From Xylanibacter ruminicola (lineage in GTDB: Bacteria; Bacteroidota; Bacteroidia; Bacteroidales; Bacteroidaceae), in assembly GCF_900107775.1 (NCBI RefSeq), contig NZ_FNRF01000001.1, positions 62,001 through 126,000 on the forward strand: a DNA stretch of 64,000 bases, read 5' to 3'. Within the stretch, counting starts at the first letter, position 1. Every line of letters begins with the position of its first letter. A program made the position numbers and the translations under genes. Shown here in pieces: positions 43,359 through 51,856 of this stretch. Below the pieces are notes generated by a model. That model was not told the DNA's origin. It did no database searches and saw nothing but the letters and a program-made list of their open reading frames with translations.

Positions 43359-43860
43359 TAGTTTTGAACTGGTATTTAATTGCAGCCAGTTCCTCATTGG
43401 CTTTCTCGATCTTGATACGCAGATTGCCTTTGTAAACAGCCAAGCGCTGTGCCAACTCCTGATCGGCCAGAGCCATCATCTCGCAAGCCAGGATAGCTGC
43501 GTTCTGAGCGCCGTTAACACCTACTGTAGCAACGGGGATGCCTGGGGGCATCTGGATGATAGAAAGCATGGCATCCAAACCATCGAGCATACCCTTGATG
43601 GGCACACCGATAACGGGCAGAGTGGTTGATGCGGCAATCACACCAGGCAGGGCAGCAGCCATACCGGCACCAGCAATAATCACCTTAATGCCACGATCCT
43701 TAGCGGTACGTGCAAACTCCTCGACAGCATCGGGGGTGCGGTGAGCCGACAGGGCATTAACCTCGAAAGGTATCTGCATCTCGTCGAGCAACTTAAACGC
43801 TTTTTCCATAACGGGCAGATCGCTTGTGCTGCCCATGATAATACTTACTAATGGCTTCAT
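43354..43860 (-). CDS. purE: N5-carboxyaminoimidazole ribonucleotide mutase
   Basis: The 168-residue class I PurE has MGSTSDLPVMEKAFKLL, the substrate-binding SAHRTPD and GAGMAAALPGVIAA, then LPVIGVPIKG. It moves the carboxyl group of N5-CAIR to make CAIR in purine synthesis. I chose ATG 43860: the reading that extends to 43929 runs through the heptad array and into the upstream gene. The gene is bracketed by two heptad arrays (43863-43897 upstream, 43324-43358 downstream). Confidence 0.95.
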   Translation of the reverse strand: MKPLVSIIMGSTSDLPVMEKAFKLLDEMQIPFEVNALSAHRTPDAVEEFARTAKDRGIKVIIAGAGMAAALPGVIAASTTLPVIGVPIKGMLDGLDAMLSIIQMPPGIPVATVGVNGAQNAAILACEMMALADQELAQRLAVYKGNLRIKIEKANEELAAIKYQFKTN

Positions 43861-43862
43861 AT

Positions 43863-43897
43863 CATTTACAATTTTACTATTTACAATTTGCCATTTA
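43863..43897 (-). repeat. Heptad array filling the PAP2-purE junction
   Basis: Five units of types CATTTAC, AATTTTA, CTATTTA, CAATTTG and CCATTTA (plus-strand reading). They run from 2 bp before the purE ATG to the PAP2 gene stop codon (TAA complement at 43895-43897), which lies inside the last unit. Confidence 0.8.
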
Positions 43898-44515
43898 AAG
43901 ATACAGCAGACCGAGTACGGAGCACACAAGGCCTACCAAGAACCCAGCCACCACCTGTGCGAGCGAGTGCTGGCGCAATATCATACGGCTGGTGCCTAAC
44001 ATGCCTGCCAGGATGAACACCAGACAGAGCCACCAGATGGGATTAAAGGCAAACAGCTCGCCAAATACAAACAGCGCGCCTGCCACACCACCGATAGCCG
44101 AGGTATGGGTTGAAATCTTCCACCACACGTTTACCAAGGCGCACACTATCTGAATGGCCAGCGCGGCCGAAACGATGGTGCCCATAAAGTGCGGTATGTG
44201 CAGCATGTCCATAATGTACACGCAGAAGAAGTAGCAGAGAATAGAGATAACGTAAGGCACCATACGACGCTCCTTATGACCAAGTTCAATCAGGTTCCAG
44301 CCGTTGTACTTACGATACAGATGAATAAGCACCGTGGGCAACAGGATGGTAAAGAAATACACCAGCGTTAACACCTGGAGCTTGTAGCCCAATGGCATTA
44401 AGCTGAGGTAGCTCAGAAAGAAGAGCGACAGCAACCCCACGATAGGCAGGTAGAACGGTGTGAACACCATGCTCATCACCCTTGCCGTTAATATGATATT
44501 CTTTTCCCTACTCAT
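43895..44515 (-). CDS. PAP2-like integral membrane protein
   Basis: This 206-residue protein has about six membrane helices. Traces of the PAP2 lipid-phosphatase motifs are visible: GHKERRMVP (basic motif), ISTHTSAIGG (in place of PSGH) and GTSRMILRQHSLAQV (in place of SR-x5-H-x3-D, with Gln where Asp is expected). It may act on a lipid pyrophosphate such as undecaprenyl pyrophosphate, or be a catalytically altered relative. It is coupled to rpoN by a 4-bp overlap. The last codon and stop lie in a heptad array. Confidence 0.75.
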   Translation of the reverse strand: MSREKNIILTARVMSMVFTPFYLPIVGLLSLFFLSYLSLMPLGYKLQVLTLVYFFTILLPTVLIHLYRKYNGWNLIELGHKERRMVPYVISILCYFFCVYIMDMLHIPHFMGTIVSAALAIQIVCALVNVWWKISTHTSAIGGVAGALFVFGELFAFNPIWWLCLVFILAGMLGTSRMILRQHSLAQVVAGFLVGLVCSVLGLLYL

Positions 44516-46026
44516 TTTCTTAATCTTGCTATAGGAATACCCAACTGTTCGCGATACTTGGCCACGGTGCGGCGAGCAATAGGAAAGCCCTTGGCAGCAA
44601 GCTGATCTTTCAGCTGGTCGTCGCTCAGTGGCTTACGTTTGTCTTCGGCATCCACCAAGTCGCGCAGGGCGGCTTTAATCTGTCGGGTGCTCAACTCCTC
44701 GCCACTCTCGGTTACGTAGCCGTCGCTGAAGAAGTGGCGCAAGGGGAAGGTGCCCCAACGTGTTTGAGCGTATTTTGAATTGCTTACACGCGAGATGGTA
44801 GATATATCGAGTCCGGCCTTTTCGGCCACGTCTTTCAGAATCATGGGTCGCAGCGAGGCCTCGTCGCCATCCAGAAAGAACTGGCGCTGTAACTGGATGA
44901 TGGCCCGCATGGTAACCGTGAGTGTGTGGCGACGCACTTTGATGGCCTCGATAAAGCCCTGTGCAGCATCCACCTTTTTTTTGATGTACAACAGCGCCTC
45001 CTTGGTCTGACGACTCAGGTGGTCCTTGTTCTGCTGATACTCCTGCATCGAATCAACAAACGATTGCGACACCTTGAGTTCGGGCACCTCGCCGTTGTTC
45101 AGCGTAAAGGTGATGGTGCCATCATCCTGGGTATCCACAATAAAGTCGGGGGTTATCTGCTGCATGCTGCGCCCCACGGTTTCGCCAAGCGATGCACCTG
45201 GACGTGGATTCAACTTGCGCAGTTCGCGGAACAGGGCCTCGGCCTGCATGCCGTTCAACTGCAAGTCAGTCTGGATCTTATCCCAATGCTTGCGGGTGAA
45301 CGCCTCAAAATAATGGTTGATAACACGCTCCATCAAGTCGCGTAAGCGCGATGGATCGCGACGCTCAATCTGCAGCAGCAGACACTCCTGGAGCGAGCGG
45401 GCACCAATACCAGCGGGGTCGAAAGCCTGTAGCATCAGCAGTACATGTTCAATCTCTTTTTCAGTAGCATCGATGTTATGGTAGATGGCCAGCTCGTCGC
45501 TAACAATCGAGAGGTCTTTTCGCAGCAATCCGTCGTCGTCGAGCGAGCCAATCAGATATTCCAGAATATCACGTTCCTTATCAGTCAGGTCGAGTTCGCC
45601 CACCTGCTCTTTCAGTTGGTCGTAGAACGATTCGGTTTCGCCGTACACCATTTCTTCGCGTTCCTCGGCATACGAACTGCCACTTTGGTACACGGGCAGG
45701 TCTTCATCATCGCGACCGATACCGCTCAGAGCCTCGTCGAGTGCGCTCTGACGTTCCTCGCGTTCGCTGGCAGCCTCAAAATCCTCGTTGGCATCGGCAT
45801 CACCGCCACCGCCAAAGTCGGCCTCTTCGGCAGCCATCGCATCATCGTCGTAGGGCTGTTCGCTCTCCAGGGCTGGGTTATCGTTCATTTCGGTGTTGAT
45901 ACGGTCAATCAGCTGCGTCACTGGCAATTCTATCAGCGACGATTGTAACAACTGCTGCTGGGAGAATGTCTGTCCCAGTTTCTGCAGTTGCTGCTGTTCC
46001 TGTATCTGTGTATTCTTAATGCTCAA
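44512..46026 (-). CDS. rpoN: RNA polymerase sigma-54 factor
   Basis: The 504-residue sigma-54 has an N-terminal Gln/Leu-rich activator-responsive region (QKLGQTFSQQQLLQSSLIELP), an acidic spacer (about 60-130), the core-binding domain (about 130-330), a helix-turn-helix (TISRVSNSKYAQTRWGTFPL) and the RpoN box ARRTVAKYREQLGIP near the C-terminus. No ATG fits: the reading starts at TTG 46026, with an in-frame stop upstream, and that TTG is the first unit of a heptad array. It directs transcription that depends on enhancer-binding proteins, none of which is encoded in the window. Confidence 0.93.
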   Translation of the reverse strand: MSIKNTQIQEQQQLQKLGQTFSQQQLLQSSLIELPVTQLIDRINTEMNDNPALESEQPYDDDAMAAEEADFGGGGDADANEDFEAASEREERQSALDEALSGIGRDDEDLPVYQSGSSYAEEREEMVYGETESFYDQLKEQVGELDLTDKERDILEYLIGSLDDDGLLRKDLSIVSDELAIYHNIDATEKEIEHVLLMLQAFDPAGIGARSLQECLLLQIERRDPSRLRDLMERVINHYFEAFTRKHWDKIQTDLQLNGMQAEALFRELRKLNPRPGASLGETVGRSMQQITPDFIVDTQDDGTITFTLNNGEVPELKVSQSFVDSMQEYQQNKDHLSRQTKEALLYIKKKVDAAQGFIEAIKVRRHTLTVTMRAIIQLQRQFFLDGDEASLRPMILKDVAEKAGLDISTISRVSNSKYAQTRWGTFPLRHFFSDGYVTESGEELSTRQIKAALRDLVDAEDKRKPLSDDQLKDQLAAKGFPIARRTVAKYREQLGIPIARLRK

Positions 46027-46058
46027 TGTTCAAAGTTCAATGTTCAATGTTCAAAGTA
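46024..46058 (-). repeat. Heptad array spanning the end of the 46044 gene and the rpoN start
   Basis: Five units of types CAATGTT, CAAAGTT and CAAAGTA (plus-strand reading). The upstream gene's last codons and TGA (complement at 46044-46046) are array sequence, and the rpoN TTG start is the complement of CAA at 46024-46026. Confidence 0.85.
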
Positions 46059-46694
46059 GTCTTTCAGCTGTTCGGCATACGAAGCCAACTCCTGCGGCTC
46101 GCTGTTACCAAAGCGGCGCCATACCTGCTGACAGGCCAATACCAAGTTTCCCTTCATCTCGTCCTTGCGATTCAGATATGGGTCGCAGTGCTGGAAAGCC
46201 TCCATCACATCTACCACCTCCTGGGGCTTCAGCTTCATCATCTTGGCCAATGCCTGCACCTCGGGGGTCTCAGGCACCATCGTGATGGGTGTTAAGCGGA
46301 AGTACTCATCCAGTATCAGCACCAACATCATTGGCGTTAGCGTGGTATCATCGGCTATGGGCTTAAACTCCTTCTCGAAACTCTCAATTGTCTCCACCCC
46401 CTCGTAAAACTCCAGGGCGTTGTTGAATCCCCACATTTCGCGCAACAGGTTTACGGCCCGTTTCAGCTTACGCGGGTTCTGTCCGTACACCTCCCAGATA
46501 TGTTCGATGCGCGGAGTTTCGAGGTTGGCTATCTGACACATTTTATTGAAGAGCTGCTGGGGTGCGATATGCAACTCCAGACTCAAATCAACCATTGCCT
46601 TGCTGTACATGGGCTTTATGCCAGTGGGTTTTTGTAAGTACAACTGCATGAGCAGTAGCCAGTATTCATCCTGCCATTTTGAGTTTTTTGCCAT
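46044..46694 (-). CDS. Conserved-looking hypothetical protein
   Basis: I do not recognise this 216-residue soluble protein. It is helical and charged, with no signal peptide or membrane segment. Visible features are a WQDEYWLLLMQLYLQKP start, MVDLSLELHIAPQQLFNKM, and a middle rich in Leu/Met helices (TLTPMMLVLILDEYFRL). It is coupled closely to rpoN and reads in the same direction, so a regulatory role linked to transcription is possible but unsupported. Its final residues (FEH) and stop codon come from the heptad array. A divergent promoter with TATTTTTG near 46712-46719 serves it. Confidence 0.6.
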   Translation of the reverse strand: MAKNSKWQDEYWLLLMQLYLQKPTGIKPMYSKAMVDLSLELHIAPQQLFNKMCQIANLETPRIEHIWEVYGQNPRKLKRAVNLLREMWGFNNALEFYEGVETIESFEKEFKPIADDTTLTPMMLVLILDEYFRLTPITMVPETPEVQALAKMMKLKPQEVVDVMEAFQHCDPYLNRKDEMKGNLVLACQQVWRRFGNSEPQELASYAEQLKDYFEH

Positions 46695-46734
46695 ATTATG
46701 CGCTATTTTTTTGCAAAAATAGTGATTTTTTTGT

Positions 46735-46742
46735 ATATTTGC
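46735..46742 (+). promoter_or_regulatory. -7 element for the histidine phosphatase gene
   Basis: TATATTTG followed by CACCG matches TAnnTTTG and lies 20 nt before ATG 46763. It faces away from the promoter of the 46044 gene. Confidence 0.55.
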
Positions 46743-46762
46743 ACCGAAAAGGAGAAAAAACT

Positions 46763-48067
46763 ATGAGAAAAGTGGTATTATTTGCCCTTTGGGCACTGTC
46801 GGTAGCCTCAGTGTATGGTCAAAACGTTCGCGAAACACTGAAACGCGATTTTCTGAAGGCTGGCAGTAACTACTATGCTTACCAGGGGCCAACACGCGAA
46901 CTAACACCTCCGCCTTCGGGCGAGAAGCCGTTTTACATCAGTAGCTATTCGCGCCACGGGTCGCGTTACCTCATCAAGGCCGAAGAGTACGACAACCCAT
47001 ATCAGGTACTGCTTAAAGCCGACAGCTTGGGCAAGCTTACCGAGTTGGGGCAGAAGGCTCTGCGACTACTCGGCTACCTGCGCCACGATGCGAGTGGCCG
47101 ATATGGCGACCTGACACCCTTGGGAGCCGTGCAGCACCAGCAGATAGCCCAGCGCATGTACGACCGTTTTCCTGAGGTATTCGAGGGTCGCTCAGTTGTC
47201 GAGGCCAAGAGCACGGTGGTTATCCGTTGTATCCTGTCGATGCAGCACGAGTTGTTGCAGCTGGCCAAGAACAATCCCAAGCTGATATTTAATACCGATG
47301 CCTCGCAGCACGATATGTACTACATGAACATGCAGGACTCGGTACTGTACAAGCAGCGTTACTCAAAGAAGACCCAGCAGGTCTATAGCGATTTCTGCGC
47401 CAAGTACGCTATTCACAAGCCAGCCATGGGCAAGATGTTTAACGATTCGGTTTACTTTAACAACGAGGTGGACGCCTACGAGCTTAACAAGGCTATTTTC
47501 AAGATAGCTTCGAGCGTTCAAGGCACCGAGATGCGCGAACTGTTCAGTTTGTTCGACATCTACACCCCCGATGAGCTGTATAACAACTGGCTGCAGGCCA
47601 ATGCCTTCTGGTACCTCAGCTTTGGAAGCAATCCCTACAACGGCGGCAAACAGCCGTTTACCCAGCGCCGCCTGCTGCAGCGTATCATCGAGGATGCCGA
47701 TAGCTGTATTATCCGCCCTCACCCGGGTGCCACGCTACGTTTCGGACACGAGACGATTATTCTGCCGCTAACCTGCCTGTTGGATCTTAATGGCTACGGC
47801 CGCGCGATTCGCGATCTGGACCGTTTGGATATCGACGGCTGGATTAACTTCGAGGTGTTCCCCATGGCAGCCAACATCCAGTTTGTGTTCTATCGTAAGG
47901 ACGAGAACGATCTTGACATTATCTTTAAAGTGCTACTTAACGAGAACGAGGCTACGCTGCCCATACCAACCGATATAGCACCTTACTACCACTATCGCGA
48001 TTTCCGCGAACACTACATGAAGAAAATAAACGATTACGAACTGAAGTTAGCCAAGTCTAAACGCTAA
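46763..48067 (+). CDS. Histidine acid phosphatase family protein (MINPP-like), secreted
   Basis: The 434-residue protein has a signal peptide (MRKVVLFALWALSVASVYGQ), the catalytic SSYSRHGSRYL motif (RHGxR) near residue 60, and a C-terminal FGHETIILPL that supplies the second His and an acid. This is branch-2 histidine phosphatase, the class of phytases and multiple inositol polyphosphate phosphatases. In gut Bacteroidetes such enzymes release phosphate from phytate. The start follows a -7 box; the longer reading from 46679 crosses the promoter. The 3' end overlaps nrdG by 11 bp. Confidence 0.85.
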   Translation: MRKVVLFALWALSVASVYGQNVRETLKRDFLKAGSNYYAYQGPTRELTPPPSGEKPFYISSYSRHGSRYLIKAEEYDNPYQVLLKADSLGKLTELGQKALRLLGYLRHDASGRYGDLTPLGAVQHQQIAQRMYDRFPEVFEGRSVVEAKSTVVIRCILSMQHELLQLAKNNPKLIFNTDASQHDMYYMNMQDSVLYKQRYSKKTQQVYSDFCAKYAIHKPAMGKMFNDSVYFNNEVDAYELNKAIFKIASSVQGTEMRELFSLFDIYTPDELYNNWLQANAFWYLSFGSNPYNGGKQPFTQRRLLQRIIEDADSCIIRPHPGATLRFGHETIILPLTCLLDLNGYGRAIRDLDRLDIDGWINFEVFPMAANIQFVFYRKDENDLDIIFKVLLNENEATLPIPTDIAPYYHYRDFREHYMKKINDYELKLAKSKR

Positions 48068-48554
48068 CATCAGGTTTCCACAATACAACGTGCCCCTCGT
48101 AAAGCGATGCGGGCACGTTTATGATGCGTTGGTTTGATGAGCCACGGAACAGCAGGTCGGGGTCTTTTAGTCGCTCGATAAAAGGTCCGTCAACCAGCAC
48201 ATCGATATTCTCGAGCAGTTCACGCTGATCTTCCTGTATCAGACTTTCAAACGTAAAGCCTGTAAAGCACCAGATATCCTTATTGGTTTGCTGGTGTATA
48301 GCGCGTGCCAACTCAGCAAAGCCGGCAGCCTGATACATCGGGTCGCCACCCGAGAAGGTTACGTTGGCAAAGGGGTCGGCCACGATAATCTTCATCAGCT
48401 GCTGTGTGGTCATCTCGCGGCCACCATCAAACGCCCACGACTGCGGGTTATGGCAGCCTGGGCACTGATGATTGCATCCAGCACAATAGATGGACGTCCG
48501 GAACCCCGGCCCGTCCACCATTGTATCTTCTATGATATCGAGAACTCGAATCAC
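48057..48554 (-). CDS. nrdG: Anaerobic ribonucleotide reductase activating enzyme
   Basis: The 165-residue radical-SAM enzyme has the cluster motif CNHQCPGC (CxxxCxxC) near residue 30, then FSGGDPMYQ and WCFTGFTFE. It generates the glycyl radical on NrdD using SAM and a 4Fe-4S cluster. It starts 3 bp after the nrdD stop and is cotranscribed. The last 11 bp are shared with the convergent phosphatase gene. Confidence 0.95.
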   Translation of the reverse strand: MIRVLDIIEDTMVDGPGFRTSIYCAGCNHQCPGCHNPQSWAFDGGREMTTQQLMKIIVADPFANVTFSGGDPMYQAAGFAELARAIHQQTNKDIWCFTGFTFESLIQEDQRELLENIDVLVDGPFIERLKDPDLLFRGSSNQRIINVPASLYEGHVVLWKPDVSV

Positions 48555-48557
48555 TTT

Positions 48558-50801
48558 TTATTCCTCAAAGAGTTCCTGATCCTGTGCGCTGTGGTCGATG
48601 TGGGTTACACGATCGTTCAGCTCGGCCAGTTTACCGCTGTTCCAACGATCGGTAGTACCTACCAGATAGCCGGTAATACGCTGCAACTTATCTATGTTCT
48701 GGCTGCCGCACTTAGGACACTTCTCCAGATGGTCGTCGGCATTCTCGTAGCCGCAGTCCATACAGCGGTTGCGGTTGTGGTTCACACTGCCGTAACCCAT
48801 ATTCAGCTGGTCCATCATATCCACCACGCTCATAATCACCTGTGGGTTGTGGGTAGCATCACCGTCGATCTCAACGTAGAAGATATGACCTCCACGAGTC
48901 AGGTCGTGGTAAGGCGCCTCAATCTCGGCCTTATGGCGTGCGCTACATTTATAATATACGGGCACGTGGTTAGAGTTGGTATAGTAATCGCGATCGGTTA
49001 CGCCTGGCACGACACCAAACTCCTTACGGTCCTTCTTGGTAAACTTTCCGCTCAACCCCTCGGCTGGTGTGGCCAGTACCGAGTAGTTGTGGTGGTAGCG
49101 CTCGCAGAACTCATTAGCACGGTCGCGCATGTAAGTAACAATCTTCACACCCAGTGCCTGTGCCTCTTCGCTCTCGCCGTGGTGCTTACCTATCAGGGCT
49201 ACCAAGCACTCTGCCAATCCGATAAAGCCAATACCCAGTGTACCCTGGTTAATCACGCTTTCAATGCTGTCCATAGGCTTCAGCTTGTCGGCGCCAATCC
49301 ACAGGCACTGCATCAGCAGGGGGAACTGCTTGGCAAAGGCGGTCTTCTGGAACTGGAATCGGTCGTCAAGCTGCTTGGCGGTAATCTCCAGCATCTGATC
49401 CAGCTTGGCAAAGAACATGTCGATACGCTTCTGCTCGTCCTGCTCCTCGCGGCACTCCAGGGCCAGCTTTACGATGTTGATGGTTGAGAAGCTCAGGTTA
49501 CCACGACCGATACTGGTCTTGGGTCCGAATCGGTTCTCGAACACACGTGTGCGGCATCCCATCGTAGCCACCTCGTGCACAAAGCGCTTAGGATCGTCGG
49601 CACGCCACTCGCTGTCCTGGTTAAAGCTGGCATCCAGGTTCAAGAAGTTAGGGAAGAATCGACGGGCTGTTACCTTACATGCCAACTGATACAGATCGAA
49701 GTTGCGATCCTCGGGCAGGTAGTTCACGCCGCGCTTCTTTTTCCAAATCTGAATGGGGAAGATGGCTGTTTCGCCGTTACCCACGCCCTCGTAGGTACTC
49801 AGAAGTATCTCGCGCATCACGCAACGGCCCTCGGCACTGGTGTCGGTACCGTAGTTGATACTCGAGAACACCACCTGGTTACCACCACGCGAGTGGATTG
49901 TGTTCATATTGTGGATAAATGCCTCCATAGCCTGATGTACACGGGCCACCGTTTTGTTGATGGCATGCTGACGGGCACGATCTCTACCCTCCAAGCCATC
50001 CAGAGGGGCCTTCAGATAGTCCATCAAAGGCTCATCGTACAAGTCCTGTAAGCTCTCACCATACAGGTCTTCGAGTGCTTTCAGTTCCTCGATATAGCTC
50101 AGGCGCACGAATGGTGCCAGATAAAAGTCGAAGGCTGGAATAGCCTGTCCGCCGTGCATCTCGTTCTGAGCGCACTCCAACGAGATACAAGCCAGTACGC
50201 TGGCCGTCTCGATACGCTTGGCAGCACGCGAGGCACCATGTCCGGCAGTAAAACCGTTCTGCAGGATGTTGTCCAATGGGTGCTGCACGCAGGTAAGACT
50301 CTTGGTAGGATAGTAATCCTTATCGTGAATGTGCAGATAGTTATGCTCAACGGCATTGCGACTCTCCTCGCTCAGCAGATAATCGTCTACGAATGGCTTG
50401 GTTGTTTCGCTGGCAAACTTCATCATCATGCCCGCAGGTGTATCGGCGTTCATGTTGGCGTTTTCGCGCGTCACATCGTTATTCTTAATATTCACGATAT
50501 CCAGGAACACCTCGCGTGTCTTGGCCTTACGGGCAATCGAGCGCTGGTTACGGTAGGCAATGTACTTCTGAGCCACGTCCTTACGACTCGACTTCATCAG
50601 CTCCATCTCCACCAGGTCCTGAATCTCCTCTACCGTCATCTGACTCTCGCCACGCTGGGCAATACGGTCGGTAATCTGGTACAGCAGTCGCTCGTCCTCG
50701 CCTTTGTCAGTATGTAACATGGCCTTACGTATGGCGGCCATCACTTTCTGTTCGTTAAATCCCACTATGCGCCCATCGCGCTTCTTTACAGTTTGTATCA
50801 T
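48558..50801 (-). CDS. nrdD: Anaerobic ribonucleoside-triphosphate reductase
   Basis: This 747-residue class III reductase has an N-terminal ATP-cone (VKKRDGRIVGFNEQKVMAAIRKAM, 1-95) and a catalytic barrel with HSRGGNQVVFSSINYGTDTS. The zinc site CMDCG plus CPKCG precedes the C-terminal glycyl-radical loop RITGYLVGTTDRWNSGK. It makes dNTPs without oxygen, fitting a strict anaerobe. A variable stretch near residue 270 (APLDGLEGRDRA) is rich in charged residues, but I could not show it is an insertion. It is coupled to nrdG. Confidence 0.96.
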   Translation of the reverse strand: MIQTVKKRDGRIVGFNEQKVMAAIRKAMLHTDKGEDERLLYQITDRIAQRGESQMTVEEIQDLVEMELMKSSRKDVAQKYIAYRNQRSIARKAKTREVFLDIVNIKNNDVTRENANMNADTPAGMMMKFASETTKPFVDDYLLSEESRNAVEHNYLHIHDKDYYPTKSLTCVQHPLDNILQNGFTAGHGASRAAKRIETASVLACISLECAQNEMHGGQAIPAFDFYLAPFVRLSYIEELKALEDLYGESLQDLYDEPLMDYLKAPLDGLEGRDRARQHAINKTVARVHQAMEAFIHNMNTIHSRGGNQVVFSSINYGTDTSAEGRCVMREILLSTYEGVGNGETAIFPIQIWKKKRGVNYLPEDRNFDLYQLACKVTARRFFPNFLNLDASFNQDSEWRADDPKRFVHEVATMGCRTRVFENRFGPKTSIGRGNLSFSTINIVKLALECREEQDEQKRIDMFFAKLDQMLEITAKQLDDRFQFQKTAFAKQFPLLMQCLWIGADKLKPMDSIESVINQGTLGIGFIGLAECLVALIGKHHGESEEAQALGVKIVTYMRDRANEFCERYHHNYSVLATPAEGLSGKFTKKDRKEFGVVPGVTDRDYYTNSNHVPVYYKCSARHKAEIEAPYHDLTRGGHIFYVEIDGDATHNPQVIMSVVDMMDQLNMGYGSVNHNRNRCMDCGYENADDHLEKCPKCGSQNIDKLQRITGYLVGTTDRWNSGKLAELNDRVTHIDHSAQDQELFEE

Positions 50802-50822
50802 GAGGTTTCTAATTATTTATCA

Positions 50823-51248
50823 TTAATTCTTCAATGTCTCGTTAAACGCCAATGCGTACATCTTTATCTGCTTAACCATAGCCAGCAGTCCGTTGCTGCG
50901 GGTAGGCGACAGATGCTCTTTCAGTCCTATCTGCTCAATAAAATACAGGTCGGCATCCAGAATCTCCTGTGGCGTATGGTCGCTCAGCACGCGTATCAAC
51001 AGGGCCACGATACCCTTTACAATCAAGGCATCGCTCTCAGCGCTGAAGTGAATGTTACCATCCACCAGGTCGGCCTGCAACCATACACGACTCTGACAGC
51101 CGTCAATCAGGTTCTGTTCTGTTTTATACTTATCGTCCAGCGGCTCCTGCTCATTACCTAAGTCGATGAGTAGCTGATACTTATCCATCCAGTCGTCGAA
51201 ACCACTGAACTCGTCGATAATCTCGTCTTGTATTTCGTTTATTGTCAT
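50823..51248 (-). CDS. sufE: SufE-like Fe-S assembly protein
   Basis: The 141-residue protein has the sulfur-accepting Cys in NLIDGCQSRVWLQAD and LIRVLSDHTPQEIL later on. SufE takes sulfur from the desulfurase SufS and passes it to the SufBCD scaffold; no suf genes are adjacent here. It is transcribed on its own or with nrdD from a TAACTTTG -7 box at 51268-51275. Demand for Fe-S clusters by NrdG and IspG may explain the location, but that is inference. Confidence 0.9.
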   Translation of the reverse strand: MTINEIQDEIIDEFSGFDDWMDKYQLLIDLGNEQEPLDDKYKTEQNLIDGCQSRVWLQADLVDGNIHFSAESDALIVKGIVALLIRVLSDHTPQEILDADLYFIEQIGLKEHLSPTRSNGLLAMVKQIKMYALAFNETLKN

Positions 51249-51267
51249 AGCGTTTATAATTTGCCTG

Positions 51268-51275
51268 CAAAGTTA
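51268..51275 (-). promoter_or_regulatory. -7 element for sufE
   Basis: Minus-strand TAACTTTG followed by CAGGC lies 20 nt upstream of ATG 51248. Confidence 0.55.
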
Positions 51276-51409
51276 CTAAATTTCCCCTATCCCACCAAAC
51301 ATCTCCCGTATTAAATATGGTTAATATTTTGCCCCCATTTTTGTTACGTATTGATAAACAGAATCTTGCCCCGATTCCCTTTAGGTTTCACTGCAAAGTG
51401 CACAAAAAA

Positions 51410-51439
51410 ACAGCCCCCAATAAATGTATTCGAGGCTGT
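51410..51439 (-). terminator. Terminator after the HAD-family gene
   Basis: The arms ACAGCC (51410-51415) and GGCTGT (51434-51439) can extend with CC/GA. On the minus strand the hairpin is followed by TTTTTTTGTG. It lies 19 bp past the stop at 51458. Confidence 0.7.
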
Positions 51440-51457
51440 ACTTTAAAATATATAACC

Positions 51458-51856
51458 CTACCTTAAGGCGCGACAGTTGTGAAAGCAATGGCTTTGCGAC
51501 TGGAGCAGGGCGGGGCGATGGGTTATCATCTGGTAGATGGTACCCCAATCGGGCAATGGGCACAGGCCGCTATCGTCGATAAACACATCTACATTCAGTT
51601 TGCGCGAGTAGGTGGGATTGCCGGCGGGCGTTTCCTCGGGGTAGTTACAGTTAACAGCATAGAACTCCAAACCGCGCTGGCGGCACCACTCTACGGCCTC
51701 CTGGAGCAAACGGCCCTCGCGACAGGTCCATAGTATTAACTGATGGTGGTCGCGGGCAAGCAACTTAAGGGTCTCGATGGCAAAGGGTTTCTCGTTGCCA
51801 ATGTAAGGGTAACGGTTCTCAACGATGGTACCGTCGAAATCAACTGCAATAATCAT
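51458..51856 (-). CDS. Small HAD-superfamily phosphatase (BT0820-like)
   Basis: The 132-residue protein begins MIIAVDFDGTIVENRYP, so Asp6 and Asp8 form the HAD nucleophile motif. ILWTCREG supplies the second motif, and VDVFIDDSGL the acidic C-terminal motif. This matches a small family of Bacteroidetes HAD proteins with no proven substrate. It is coupled by a 4-bp overlap to the remnant of a capsule tyrosine kinase, so it probably once belonged to, or still lies beside, exopolysaccharide genes. A terminator follows. Confidence 0.85.
   Translation of the reverse strand: MIIAVDFDGTIVENRYPYIGNEKPFAIETLKLLARDHHQLILWTCREGRLLQEAVEWCRQRGLEFYAVNCNYPEETPAGNPTYSRKLNVDVFIDDSGLCPLPDWGTIYQMITHRPALLQSQSHCFHNCRALR

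Noticed and set aside
49975..50015. A CCCTCC...GAGGGG-like stretch in nrdD as another REP-like insertion
   Set aside because: The stem is only about 4 bp and the peptide fits a naturally variable loop of NrdD, so I could not separate it from ordinary coding sequence.
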